The position numbers and the translations under genes were made by a program. A DNA stretch of 64,000 nucleotides from Nocardia mexicana NBRC 108244 (GTDB taxonomy: Bacteria; Actinomycetota; Actinomycetes; Mycobacteriales; Mycobacteriaceae). The stretch covers positions 101,848 through 165,847 of the forward strand of contig NZ_BDBV01000003.1 of the NCBI RefSeq assembly GCF_001613165.1, read 5' to 3'. Each line of letters opens with the position of its first letter. Position 1 is the stretch's first letter. Under the pieces are notes generated by a model. The model was not told the origin of the DNA. It did not search any database and saw nothing but the letters and a program-made list of their open reading frames with translations. Positions 8,647 through 18,635 of this stretch are shown here, one piece after another.

Positions 8647-10239
8647 ATGTCCGGCACTGTCTCGCGCCGTGGAGTCCTACTCGGGGGCGGTGCGGCGCTC
8701 GGGGTGGCCGCGACGGGACTGGGTAGCCCGCTCGTCCGAGCGGTTCCGCCGAATCCGTCTCGGCGCCTGGGGGATCCGTTCACGCTCGGGGTGGCGTCCG
8801 GGGATCCGGCCGCCGACGGCGTGGTGCTGTGGACGCGGCTGGCACCGGACCCACTCGCCGACGACGGGAGCGGCGGCATGCCGGACCGCGCGGTGCCGGT
8901 CGACTGGGAGATCGCGATGGACGAGCGGTTCGCGACCGTCGTGCAGCGCGGCACCGTCGAGGCGCGCCCGGAACAGGGGCACAGCGTGCACGTCGAGGTC
9001 GCCGGGCTGCTGCCGGGCGCCGAATACTTCTACCGCTTCCGCGCCGACGGACAGCTGTCGCCCGCCGGGCGCACCCGCACCGCACCGATCGCCGGGCTCA
9101 GCGCGCTCGGCATCGGCGGCGCGCTCACCATGTGCTTCGCGTCCTGCTCCCAATTCGAGCACGGCTACTTCACCGCCTACCGCCGCCTGGCCGAGGAGCA
9201 CCCGGACCTGATCCTGCACCTGGGCGACTACATCTACGAGTACGCGCCCGGCGGCTACGTCCTCGACGAGGGCAATGCGCGCGACCACGCCGGGCCCGAG
9301 ACCGAGACGCTGGCCGACTACCGGCAGCGGCACGCCCAGTACAAGGCCGATCCCGACCTGCAGGCCGCGCACGCGATCGCACCGTGGGTGCCGGTATGGG
9401 ACGACCACGAGATCGACAACAACTGGGCCGGGGACATCTACGAGAAGCCCGAGAAACCCCAGCCGAACTTCCTCGCCCGCCGCGCGGCCGCCTTCCAGGC
9501 GTACTACGAGAACATGCCGCTGCGCCGCGGCGCCGCACCCACCGGCGGCGGCATGCGGCTGTTCCGGCGCGTCCAGTGGGGTGATCTCGCCACGTTCCAC
9601 ATGCTCGACACCCGCCAGTACCGCGACGACCAGGCCTGCGGGGACGGCGCCAAGACCTGCCCGGAGCGCCTGGACCCCCAGCGCACCATCACCGGGGCCG
9701 AGCAGCAGCGCTGGCTGCTGGACGGATTCCGGGGTTCGCGGGCCCGCTGGGACGTGCTCGGGCAGCAGGTGTTCTTCGCCCAGCAGGACGTCCGGCCCGG
9801 ACCGGGCGAGAAGAACAATATGGATGCCTGGGACGGTTACGCCGCCGACCGCGACCGCGTCGTGGCCGGATGGGTCGACGCGCAGGTGCGCAATCCGGTG
9901 GTGCTGACCGGTGACGTGCACGCCTCCTGGGCCGCCGACATCAAGCAGCGCTGGAACGACCCCGCCGCCCCCACCGTCGGCACCGAACTGGTGGCGACCT
10001 CGATCACCAGCGGTGGCGACGGCTCCGAGACGACCGCCGACACCGCCGGTGTGCTCGCCGAGAACCCGCATATCAAGTTCCACAACAATCGCCGCGGCTA
10101 CGTGCGAACGCGTATCGGTCCCACCGAGATTCGCGCCGACTTCCGCGCGGTCCCCTACGTGTCGACGCCCGGGGCGCCCGTGGAAACCAAGGCGTCGTTC
10201 GTCATCGAGGACCGCAAGCCGGGCCTGGAACGCGCGTGA
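8647..10239 (+). CDS. phoD: Tat-exported PhoD-like alkaline phosphatase/phosphodiesterase
   Basis: Secreted metallophosphoesterase of 530 residues. It carries a twin-arginine signal (SRRGVLLGGGAAL, RR at 7-8) with cleavage expected after about residue 32. An N-terminal fibronectin-like domain is followed by the catalytic core. Metal-binding motifs are present in order: ASCSQFEHG, LHLGDYIYEY, VWDDHEIDNNW and LTGDVHASW. The PhoD family uses Fe3+ and Ca2+ to hydrolyse phosphomono- and diesters, including teichoic-acid-like polymers, and usually supplies phosphate during limitation. I start at ATG 8647; the open frame continues upstream but reads a shadow of the previous gene. It converges with the small membrane protein gene 8 nt away. 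No clear Pho box was identified. Confidence 0.93.
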   Translation: MSGTVSRRGVLLGGGAALGVAATGLGSPLVRAVPPNPSRRLGDPFTLGVASGDPAADGVVLWTRLAPDPLADDGSGGMPDRAVPVDWEIAMDERFATVVQRGTVEARPEQGHSVHVEVAGLLPGAEYFYRFRADGQLSPAGRTRTAPIAGLSALGIGGALTMCFASCSQFEHGYFTAYRRLAEEHPDLILHLGDYIYEYAPGGYVLDEGNARDHAGPETETLADYRQRHAQYKADPDLQAAHAIAPWVPVWDDHEIDNNWAGDIYEKPEKPQPNFLARRAAAFQAYYENMPLRRGAAPTGGGMRLFRRVQWGDLATFHMLDTRQYRDDQACGDGAKTCPERLDPQRTITGAEQQRWLLDGFRGSRARWDVLGQQVFFAQQDVRPGPGEKNNMDAWDGYAADRDRVVAGWVDAQVRNPVVLTGDVHASWAADIKQRWNDPAAPTVGTELVATSITSGGDGSETTADTAGVLAENPHIKFHNNRRGYVRTRIGPTEIRADFRAVPYVSTPGAPVETKASFVIEDRKPGLERA

Positions 10240-10246
10240 TTCCGGT

Positions 10247-10666
10247 TCAGGCGCGCGGGCGCACGAAGACGCGGCGGAACAGGTAGAACCCGGCCGGGAT
10301 CAGCCCGCCCGCCAGCAGGACCGGCGCGGTCCAGCTGTCGGTGAGCAGCACGTCACCGCCGGGGCCGGTCGTGGCGCACAGCAGGAAGCCGAACAGCCAC
10401 GCCGCCAGCGGCAGGGCCATGGCGGCCGGGCGGTTCGTCACCACGCCCATGCCCATCACCAGCAGCACGTTCACCACCGCCGCCACGAGGATCGGGAACG
10501 GGAGCGGGGTGCTGCCGACATAGGTCGGGAGGTAGAACACCTCGAGGACCAGCGACAGCAGGCCCTCGAACACCAGCACCCCGGCCAGCGTCGCGCCGAG
10601 GGCGGCCCACCCGGGCGGCTGCACGCCGGACGCGGCCGGCGTGCGGTCGATCGCGGCCGCCGTCAC
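10247..10666 (-). CDS. Conserved four-helix membrane protein, Rv1171-like
   Basis: A 139-residue protein of unknown function with four hydrophobic segments (about 21-46, 58-77, 83-100 and 112-131) and a basic C-terminus, RRVFVRPRA. The loop after helix 1, with LPTYVGSTPLPFPILVA, is polar and Pro-rich. Its GTG start at 10666 overlaps the TGA stop of the 52-residue gene upstream (GTGA), so it should be translationally coupled to it. Position two genes after mshB matches Rv1171 in M. tuberculosis. No catalytic motif is visible. Confidence 0.8.
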   Translation of the reverse strand: MTAAAIDRTPAASGVQPPGWAALGATLAGVLVFEGLLSLVLEVFYLPTYVGSTPLPFPILVAAVVNVLLVMGMGVVTNRPAAMALPLAAWLFGFLLCATTGPGGDVLLTDSWTAPVLLAGGLIPAGFYLFRRVFVRPRA

Positions 10667-10821
10667 GGCACCGGCGGGAAGCCGAGCAGGGTCAGCAGGT
10701 GACTCTGCATGTCCACGAATCCGTAGAGCACGTGCAGGTACAGATCGTGCTGCGCCTGCCAGTTCGGCTTCTGGCTGTCGACGAACGCGACTATGGCGTC
10801 CTGCAGGCTCCAGTTGTACAT
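10663..10821 (-). CDS. 52-residue conserved-looking small protein between mshB and the membrane gene
   Basis: Starts at ATG 10821, five nt after the mshB stop, and ends in a TGA that overlaps the start of the next gene. It is acidic to neutral and aromatic-rich: MYNWSLQDAIVAFVDSQ at the start, then DLYLHVLYGFVDMQ and LLTLLGFPPVP. It is probably one amphipathic helix followed by a hydrophobic helix. Tight spacing on both sides and the GTGA overlap argue that it is really translated. No known family recognised. It could be a small subunit or assembly partner of the following four-helix membrane protein. Confidence 0.7.
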   Translation of the reverse strand: MYNWSLQDAIVAFVDSQKPNWQAQHDLYLHVLYGFVDMQSHLLTLLGFPPVP

Positions 10822-10826
10822 GCCGG

Positions 10827-11729
10827 TCAGTCTATGCCCGGGCCGAGACCGGCAAACAGGTCGTGTTCGCGTCCATCGGCGCCGACCGGGCCCCTCCGCC
10901 CGCGTACCAGCACGAAATGTTCTTCGGGCAGTACCGGCTGGGCGATGTTGTTGGACAGCGCGAACTCGCGCCCCGACGGCGCCACGCTCACCTGTGTGGC
11001 ATGGGCGCGCAGTGCGGCGCGCTTGGCCGCCAGTGCGTCGGATACGTCGATCGTGGTGGTCACCGATTCGCTGGGCACACAGGCCAGGTCGCCGACGGCC
11101 GGCAGCCGCCACCCCGGCGGCAGCGCCCCGGGCAGCTGGTCGACGGTGCGCCGGGCCAGCGCCTCGGTATGCAGGCGCAGGACGGCCGCGTCCGTCACGG
11201 TCCAGTACGCCTTCGGCGTATCCCAGCCCTGTTCCTTCGCGGCGTCGAGCGCGGCCATCGTGATCCGGTGCGCCCGAACGTGATCGGGATGCCCGTAGCC
11301 GCCGCGCGGGTCGTATCCGACCACCACCTGCGGCCGAACCTCCAGCAGCACCTGCACCAGCGCGTCCACGGCGGCGTCGCCCGAGTCCGCGAACGCGCGC
11401 GGGTGCAGCGGCTCGAGCGGCCGCGGATCGGCGACGGTGCCCGTCATCCCGGAATCGCGCCAGCGCCCGGCGCCGCCCAGGAACCGCGGCGGCCCGGCAT
11501 CCAATTCCGCCAGCGCCCTGGTCAATTCGCCGATCCGGTAGCCGCCGAGCTGATCGGCCTGATCGCCGGCCAGCTGCGCCCACTGCTCGCCGATGACCTC
11601 GCCCTCTTCGCCGAGCGTGCAGGTCACGACGGTCACCGGGACACCGCGCCGCCGATAGTGCGCGATGGTGCCGCCGGTGGCGATGGATTCGTCGTCCGGA
11701 TGCGCGTGGACCAGCAGCAGCCCACTCAC
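10827..11729 (-). CDS. mshB: N-acetyl-glucosaminyl-inositol deacetylase of mycothiol synthesis
   Basis: Zinc deacetylase that removes acetyl from GlcNAc-Ins to give GlcN-Ins, the second dedicated step of mycothiol synthesis. The 300-residue protein shows the LmbE-like motifs AHPDDE (9-14; His10 and Asp13 should bind zinc, Asp12 the general base) and GYGHPDH (144-150; His147 the third ligand). Length matches the family. Its GTG start at 11729 overlaps the stop of a short reading frame carried by a repeat element inserted between lpqW and mshB. Mycothiol is used by other enzymes such as the DinB-type protein at 52568. The operon continues with two small genes. Confidence 0.95.
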   Translation of the reverse strand: MSGLLLVHAHPDDESIATGGTIAHYRRRGVPVTVVTCTLGEEGEVIGEQWAQLAGDQADQLGGYRIGELTRALAELDAGPPRFLGGAGRWRDSGMTGTVADPRPLEPLHPRAFADSGDAAVDALVQVLLEVRPQVVVGYDPRGGYGHPDHVRAHRITMAALDAAKEQGWDTPKAYWTVTDAAVLRLHTEALARRTVDQLPGALPPGWRLPAVGDLACVPSESVTTTIDVSDALAAKRAALRAHATQVSVAPSGREFALSNNIAQPVLPEEHFVLVRGRRGPVGADGREHDLFAGLGPGID

Positions 11730-11806
11730 GACTCCGCCTCGCTAGCGCTCGGCTCCGCCGTGCGCGGGGCACGCTGTGTCGATGGTTCGCTCGCAAGCTC
11801 GCTCAC
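11726..11806 (-). repeat. MIRU-like intergenic repeat, copy A, at the lpqW-mshB junction
   Basis: An 81 nt element begins at a GTGA shared with the lpqW stop and ends at a GTGA shared with the mshB start. It encodes 26 residues in the sense frame (VSELASEPSTQ, then TAEPSASEAES). A second copy at 60136 shares the blocks ACCAT-GACACAGCG and CACGGCGGAGCCGAGCGC with matched total length. This is the hallmark of mycobacterial MIRU elements, which insert at translationally coupled TGA junctions and carry a small overlapping ORF. Confidence 0.7.
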
Positions 11807-13602
11807 GACAACCGCCGCCAGGTCCCCGCCCCACCGAAGATCCCGACCTCGATGGCCCCGCTCAGCGATACTCCGTCCATCCGCGAGCTGGCCGCCGCCA
11901 CCCCGTTGTCCTGCATGATCGGCAGCACGGTGGCCAGATCCCACAGCTTCGGCTCGGCCTCGCCGATCACCCTGGGCACGTCCTGCCCGCGCATGGCGGC
12001 GTCGATGGCGGGCTGCAGCGCCGGATCGCAGATGCCCGAGATATTGCTCGGCGCCTTGCGAAGATCCTCCACCCGCGACGACGTGTCGTCCTGCGGGGTG
12101 GCCGGCGGCGGCGGGCAGCCGTAGCGCGAGTCCAGCACGGTGGCCGGGTCGTTCCCGGCCCGATCCCAGCCCACGACCGCATCGACCGTGCCGTCCAGCA
12201 GCTCCTTGCCGTAGAGCTCCTCGGCGGGCAGGCTGCGCACGCTCGCATCGATGCCCGCACTGCGCAGCATGTCGGCGGCGGTGTTGGCCACGGCCAGCGC
12301 GGTGGTGTCCTTGTCCACCGCGCCCAGCCGGATGGCCAGTGTCCTGCCGTTCTTCACGACCTGGCGCGGCTGCGGCGCCGGTGATGTCGCCGAGGCGCCC
12401 ACCGGTGGTGTCTCCGGAGCGCGCGCGTATCCGGCCTCGGCCAGCAGCGCGAACGCCTCGTCGGCCGAGAGCCGCGGTGGCGCGGTCGGCGCGTAGCCCG
12501 GATCCGAGGGCGAAAGCACCTGGGCCCGAGCCGGTTCCATCCATGCGCCGGTCTCGGCGCCGACGGTCGCCAGGAGCGTCGGATCCAGCAGCCCCAGTAC
12601 GGCGTGGCGCACCCGCGGATCGGTGAGGTCGCCGACGCGGCCGTTGAGCGCCAGCTGCAGCTCGCGGGCCTGCGGCATCATCGAGGTGCGCACCGCCGGA
12701 ATCGCCTGCAGCTGAGACTGAGTCGCCGTGCCGCCGCGCACCAGCGCCATCTGCGCATCCCCGGAGCGCAGCGATTCGGCCAGCTGCGCGGTGGTGCCGC
12801 CGCGCCGCAGCATGATCTGGTCCGGAACCGCGGGGGTGCTCCAGTAGCGGTCGTTGCGCTCGAGCAGGATCTCCTCGCGGCCGGAGTCGGCCTGCTTGAC
12901 CCGGAACTGCCCGCCCGAGATCGGGTTCTGATCGATGAGGCCGCGCTCGACGGCCAGCGCCCGCTGGAAGCCGCCCGGCGAATCCTTCAGCAGATGCGAC
13001 GGCAGCAGATCGGTGAACAGCTGCCGCCACGCCGGATACGGCTCCCGGAAGGTCACGGTCACCGTCTTGCCGCCGTCGGAGGAGCCCACATCCGAGATCT
13101 GGCGGTACCCGGCGGGATCCACGACCCCGGGCTGGGTGATCATCTGCTGCCACAGGTACCGGAAGTCCTCGGCGGCGATCGGCGCACCGTCGGACCACGA
13201 CGCCTGGTTCTGGATCTTGTAGGTGAGGGTGAACGGCTCCTGCGCGGTCACGTCCGCCGACACCATCAGCGCGTTGTCGGGCACCCAGTCGGTCGCGCCG
13301 GGCACCGTCGGCGAGGGCACCGGCCGGAACGGGCTGGGGAACACCGCCGAACTGACCGCGTTGGTGGCCGGCGACTGATTGGACCGCAGATGCGGGTTGA
13401 ACCCGATCCCGATGTCGTCGACGGCCACCACCACCGTGCTCTTGGTGGGCTTGGCGGGCGTGGTCTTGGGGCTGTCGGTGCTCTCGATCGGCGGCGGCGG
13501 ATTCGCGGTGCACCCGGCGAGCACCGTCACCGATGCCACCAGCAGCAACACCACCGCACGCCAGTTGGTGCGAAAACTCGGCCCCGACATCACGACCGGC
13601 AC
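11803..13602 (-). CDS. lpqW: LpqW-like lipoprotein, peptide-binding-protein fold
   Basis: Extracytoplasmic lipoprotein of 599 residues with lipobox VLAGC (Cys31). It has the SBP_bac_5 fold of oligopeptide-binding proteins, with sequences such as SWSDGAPIAAEDFRYLW and LLDPTLLATVG. In mycobacteria LpqW does not import peptides; it steers PIM4 between polar PIMs (via PimE) and LM/LAM. A pimE homologue is 4 kb away. There is a Thr/Pro/Lys-rich linker after the lipobox. The long open frame starts at GTG 13602, but ATG 13590 four codons in is equally plausible; neither has a clear ribosome site. Its stop overlaps the start of repeat copy A, which links it to mshB. The name rests on synteny and fold. 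Confidence 0.82.
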   Translation of the reverse strand: MPVVMSGPSFRTNWRAVVLLLVASVTVLAGCTANPPPPIESTDSPKTTPAKPTKSTVVVAVDDIGIGFNPHLRSNQSPATNAVSSAVFPSPFRPVPSPTVPGATDWVPDNALMVSADVTAQEPFTLTYKIQNQASWSDGAPIAAEDFRYLWQQMITQPGVVDPAGYRQISDVGSSDGGKTVTVTFREPYPAWRQLFTDLLPSHLLKDSPGGFQRALAVERGLIDQNPISGGQFRVKQADSGREEILLERNDRYWSTPAVPDQIMLRRGGTTAQLAESLRSGDAQMALVRGGTATQSQLQAIPAVRTSMMPQARELQLALNGRVGDLTDPRVRHAVLGLLDPTLLATVGAETGAWMEPARAQVLSPSDPGYAPTAPPRLSADEAFALLAEAGYARAPETPPVGASATSPAPQPRQVVKNGRTLAIRLGAVDKDTTALAVANTAADMLRSAGIDASVRSLPAEELYGKELLDGTVDAVVGWDRAGNDPATVLDSRYGCPPPPATPQDDTSSRVEDLRKAPSNISGICDPALQPAIDAAMRGQDVPRVIGEAEPKLWDLATVLPIMQDNGVAAASSRMDGVSLSGAIEVGIFGGAGTWRRLS

Positions 13603-13620
13603 TCTACAGATCGCCAGGTG

Positions 13621-15522
<1,902 letters not shown>

Positions 15523-15671
15523 GTTGAATCCTCCTGCTGAATGAGATGGTTGCCGGCCAACCCTCGCCGTAGAGGGTCAGTGCAAGACAGGTGGACGAGT
15601 GACTCACCGGGCATGCGGCCAGATACACAGTACCGAAATGCGGCGCGACCCCAGATTCCGGGCCGCCCTGG

Positions 15672-15690
15672 TTAGGCTATGCTTACCTTC
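15672..15690 (+). promoter_or_regulatory. Possible IdeR/DtxR iron box overlapping a -10 element
   Basis: TTAGGCTATGCTTACCTTC matches 13 of 19 positions of the DtxR/IdeR consensus as I remember it. It lies directly against the ATG of the 58-residue Cys-rich gene. TAGGCT and TATGCT inside it also fit the actinobacterial -10 form TANNNT. TATGCT would put the transcript start at or near the ATG, giving leaderless translation, which agrees with the lack of a Shine-Dalgarno sequence. Confidence 0.3.
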
Positions 15691-15867
15691 ATGGGCAAGG
15701 TCAAGGCCAAGGAGGTTTCCCGCCTCAAGCCGAAGAAGAAGTGCTGTCGCAAGAAGACGCGCTGCGTGAAATGCCCTGTCGTGATCATGCGGATGAAGAA
15801 GGCCGAGTCCGCGGGGGTATGCGGAAAAGACCTCAAGAAGTACCTCAAGCAGGCACGCGCGGCCTGA
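15691..15867 (+). CDS. 58-residue Lys/Cys-rich small protein
   Basis: Very basic protein with five cysteines: a CC pair at 18-19, C25-x2-C28, and C44. Lysine and arginine make up roughly a third of the residues. The CxxC plus CC arrangement suggests zinc or an Fe-S cluster, and the charge suggests RNA or ribosome binding. That is an inference; I do not recognise a named family, although its small size next to typA and phhB is typical of conserved actinobacterial orphans. ATG 15691 is chosen because MGKVKAKEV begins the charged region and the upstream in-frame ATG reads through the promoter. The stop is 20 nt before phhB. Confidence 0.75.
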   Translation: MGKVKAKEVSRLKPKKKCCRKKTRCVKCPVVIMRMKKAESAGVCGKDLKKYLKQARAA

Positions 15868-15887
15868 GTCGAGAGTAGAACCGGGGT

Positions 15888-16181
15888 ATGAGCACCCCAC
15901 TGCTGACCGACGACGAAATCGCTACCGCACTCGGCGAGCTGCCGGACTGGACTCGTACCGGCAACAGTATCGCCCGCACCATCGAGGCGCCCTCCTTCCT
16001 GGCCGGAATCGAGCTGGTACGCCGGGTCGCGGGTGCCGCCGAGGCCGCCAATCACCACCCCGACATCGATATCCGCTGGCGCCGAGTCACTTTCACGCTG
16101 TCCACCCACTCCGAGGGCGGGCTGACCCGGCTGGATGCGGCGCTCGCCCAGGAGATCGATCGACTGGCTCAGGAGAGCTGA
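15888..16181 (+). CDS. phhB: Pterin-4a-carbinolamine dehydratase-like protein
   Basis: A 97-residue PCD/DCoH-fold protein. The family motif is present as AANHHPDIDIRWRRVTFTL (about residues 51-69), containing the conserved catalytic His-His-Pro and the later His (STHSEGGLT). It dehydrates 4a-hydroxytetrahydropterin, or in bacteria that lack aromatic hydroxylases may act in molybdopterin or other pterin metabolism. It corresponds in position to Rv1159A beside pimE. Its last 89 nt overlap the 3' end of the convergent pimE reading frame. Confidence 0.9.
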   Translation: MSTPLLTDDEIATALGELPDWTRTGNSIARTIEAPSFLAGIELVRRVAGAAEAANHHPDIDIRWRRVTFTLSTHSEGGLTRLDAALAQEIDRLAQES

Positions 16182-17481
16182 GCGGTCGCTCCCGACCGAA
16201 GCGAATCACCCAGAGGTAGAAGGCAATCACGCCGATCAGGTCGACCGCGCCCAGCCAGGACAGGATGCCCGGCCGGGAGATCGTCCAGATCGTGGGCTGG
16301 AAGAACGACAGCACCCAGGGCAGCCCGATCAACGCGGTCGCCAGCCAGTAGCCGGCCAGGATCCGGGCGCCCGCCACCGCCCGCATCGGCCCGTACAGCA
16401 GCCACAGCACGACCGGTAGCAGCCACACCCAGTGGTGCGACCACGAGATCGGCGACGCCAGCAGCCCGAACAGCTGCACCACCAGCAGCGCTCCCAGCCG
16501 ATCCCCCGCGCCGAGGGCACGCCAGGCGAAGAAGGCCAGCACCGCGACGACCACGACCCCGCCGAGCCACCACGGCCCGAACGGGATTCGATGTCCGCCG
16601 ACGTGCCATGGCGCACCTGCGTCATAGCCCAGGATTCGGGTCAGCGCTCCCCGCAGCGATTGATTCCAGACCGAGCCCACCGGTCCGATGCGGTTGGCAT
16701 CACCGATCAGCGGGCCGAAGTACGTGCGGGTCTCGGCCGGGGAGATGGCGAAACTCACCCCGACCGTCGCCGCGAAGACCACCGCGGCCCAGACCGCGCT
16801 GGCCCACCGGCGCTGGGTCAGGAAGTACAGCCCGGTGACCGCCGGTGTCAGCTTCACCCCGGCCGCCACGCCGACCAGCAGGCCCGACAGCCACCACGCC
16901 GTGTAATAGGCGGCGGCCATCCCGGCCAGCACCAGGAAGACGTTGACCTGCCCGTAGTCCATGGTCGTGCGGGTCGGCTCCAGCCACAGTCCGACCGCGG
17001 TCCAGCCGATCGCGGCCGTGCGCCAACGACTCTCGCGTGCGGCGTCGCCGAGCAGCAGCGCGAAGCTGATCCGCACCACCGCGTACAGCGCCGCCGCGAT
17101 CAGCAGCAGCCAGGCCACCGCGACCAGGGTGAACGGCAGGAAATGCAGCGGATAGAACACCACGGCCGCGAACGGCGGATAGGTGAAGGGCAGCGGGAAG
17201 TCCGGGGTCTTCTCCGCGTAGGTGTAGTCGAAGAGGTGGCCGCTGCCCAGGCTGGCGGCGCCGTCGACGTAGACGTGCAGGTCGACCAGGTTCATCCCGT
17301 TGGGCGAGAACAGCATCCACGCCAGCCGTGCGAGTATCGATAAGCCCAGCGCGGTCAGGGCGACGCGGCGTCCACCTCCGGTCCCGTCGCTACCGCCGGA
17401 GGCCAATCGGAGCAGTCGGTTCACGGCGTGCAAACTTTCCGGTCGGTGACGGGCCGGGACAAGATTACCGGCGGCGGTCAC
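16093..17481 (-). CDS. pimE: Polyprenol-phosphate-mannose-dependent mannosyltransferase PimE (GT87)
   Basis: Integral membrane GT-C glycosyltransferase that adds the alpha-1,2-mannose converting Ac1PIM4 to Ac1PIM5. The 462-residue protein has about ten or more hydrophobic segments. The first periplasmic loop carries NGMNLVDLHVYVDGAASL; its acidic residue fits the catalytic Asp of PimE. GT87 features EPTRTTMDYGQVNVFLVL and SPISWSHHWVWLLPVVLWL are intact. The frame starts at GTG 17481, but GTG 17424 has a better ribosome site (GGAAAG) and may be the true start. The Pro/Ser-rich C-terminal tail is encoded over phhB on the opposite strand. It is divergent from the exported protein at 17697. Confidence 0.92.
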   Translation of the reverse strand: MTAAGNLVPARHRPESLHAVNRLLRLASGGSDGTGGGRRVALTALGLSILARLAWMLFSPNGMNLVDLHVYVDGAASLGSGHLFDYTYAEKTPDFPLPFTYPPFAAVVFYPLHFLPFTLVAVAWLLLIAAALYAVVRISFALLLGDAARESRWRTAAIGWTAVGLWLEPTRTTMDYGQVNVFLVLAGMAAAYYTAWWLSGLLVGVAAGVKLTPAVTGLYFLTQRRWASAVWAAVVFAATVGVSFAISPAETRTYFGPLIGDANRIGPVGSVWNQSLRGALTRILGYDAGAPWHVGGHRIPFGPWWLGGVVVVAVLAFFAWRALGAGDRLGALLVVQLFGLLASPISWSHHWVWLLPVVLWLLYGPMRAVAGARILAGYWLATALIGLPWVLSFFQPTIWTISRPGILSWLGAVDLIGVIAFYLWVIRFGRERPLSSPEPVDRSPGRAPHPAGSARPRSGWTA

Positions 17482-17696
17482 GGGGCCGAGAACGGCCTAT
17501 CTTGTAACATTTGCATCACTGATCACTCCAGTAACACCGGAATGGGGTTATGGTCCGGGAACGGCAAATAACCGACGAATAGCTGTTGGCAAGATCGCGG
17601 TACGGCTGTACAACACGGCTGCTCTATCCCTAAAGTGACGCAAGCGATGCGGCCGCATCGCCGGATGAGGTACCCGAGGTAAGGACGGCTACACCA

Positions 17697-18533
17697 GTGC
17701 TTCGCACCAGAGGATCGCGGTTCGCAGTGTCCGCACTGGCCCTCGCGGCCGGCGCCAGCGTCGCCGCGTCTACGGCGGTCGCCGCTCCGGCGCCGAAGCC
17801 GCAGGCCCCGGCCAGCGCCCCACTGATTCCCGAGGGTGTGCCGATCGATGCGATCGCCAACCTGGCGCCGGCCATCGTCGGTGCCGCCGCGGGCGCCGCC
17901 GATATCGCCTCGCCCGGCCAGCAGACCATTCTGGACCAGGCCAAGCAGATCCTGAACTCGGCCAACCTGCCGCCCCAGGTGAAGGCGGCGCTGCAGGCCA
18001 TCATCAAATTCCTCGACGGCAGCGGTGGCGGCGGCCCGGAGCTCCCGGAGAACGGGCCCAATATCGCGCAGTTCCTCTACCCGACCATCGGCAAGGGCTG
18101 CATCGGACCGGGCACCGATTCGGTCGGCACCGCGCTGGCCGTTCCCGGCCCGGCCGAACTGCCGCCGCCCGGCCCGCAGGGCGGCCAGGCCGGATTCGTG
18201 TTCACGGCGCTGGGCACCAAAGGCCTGACGCCGCAGCAGAATCCGCCGATGACCGTGCAGTGGCTGAACCTGGACACCCGGCAGAGCGCCATCCAGCCGC
18301 TGACCGACGAGGCGCATATCAACCCCGACGGCCCGGCCACCCTGTCGGCCATCGCCAACACCGGCCCCGGCCGCGTGATCGCCGTGGTCTCCGGCTCGCT
18401 GACCACGCAGTCCGACGCCGAGAAGCCGCCGATCACCTGCTCGTTCCTGCCGACGCTCGGCTTCTTCAACGTCGCACCGGCGGCCCCTGCGGCGCTGGCA
18501 CAGACGCAACCGCAGGCGCAGTCGCAGCGTTAA
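17697..18533 (+). CDS. Exported Ala/Pro/Gln-rich protein, Rv1157c/Rv1158c-like
   Basis: A 278-residue secreted protein. A classical signal peptide (LRTRGSRFAVSALALAAGAS, with AVAAP near residue 31) is followed by a Pro/Ala stretch. A helical domain rich in Ala comes next, then a Gly/Pro linker, then a domain with two cysteines (GKGCIGPGTDS and PPITCSFLPTLGFFN). The C-terminus is a short Gln/Ala repeat. Location next to pimE corresponds to the Ala/Pro-rich Rv1157c/Rv1158c pair. Function unknown; cell-envelope association is likely. GTG 17697 is the only start that keeps the signal peptide. A strong terminator follows. Confidence 0.8.
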   Translation: MLRTRGSRFAVSALALAAGASVAASTAVAAPAPKPQAPASAPLIPEGVPIDAIANLAPAIVGAAAGAADIASPGQQTILDQAKQILNSANLPPQVKAALQAIIKFLDGSGGGGPELPENGPNIAQFLYPTIGKGCIGPGTDSVGTALAVPGPAELPPPGPQGGQAGFVFTALGTKGLTPQQNPPMTVQWLNLDTRQSAIQPLTDEAHINPDGPATLSAIANTGPGRVIAVVSGSLTTQSDAEKPPITCSFLPTLGFFNVAPAAPAALAQTQPQAQSQR

Positions 18534-18548
18534 CCCCTAGAGGCACAG

Positions 18549-18586
18549 GCCCGGAGTTGTCACAGAGACGACACTCCGGGCTTTTT
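18549..18586 (+). terminator. Rho-independent terminator
   Basis: GCCCGGAG pairs with CTCCGGGC. After a one-base bulge, TGTC pairs with GACA around an eight-base loop, and TTTTT follows directly. It lies 16 nt past the stop of the exported protein, so it ends that transcript. Confidence 0.85.
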
Positions 18587-18635
18587 GCTGCCATTAGCCC
18601 GGCAACCGGCTGTGACCTGTGGTAAACCGACAACT

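Noticed and set aside
11726..13513. 595-codon open frame on the minus strand
   Set aside because: Shadow of lpqW; only its last 26 codons, the repeat-encoded ORF, are meaningful.
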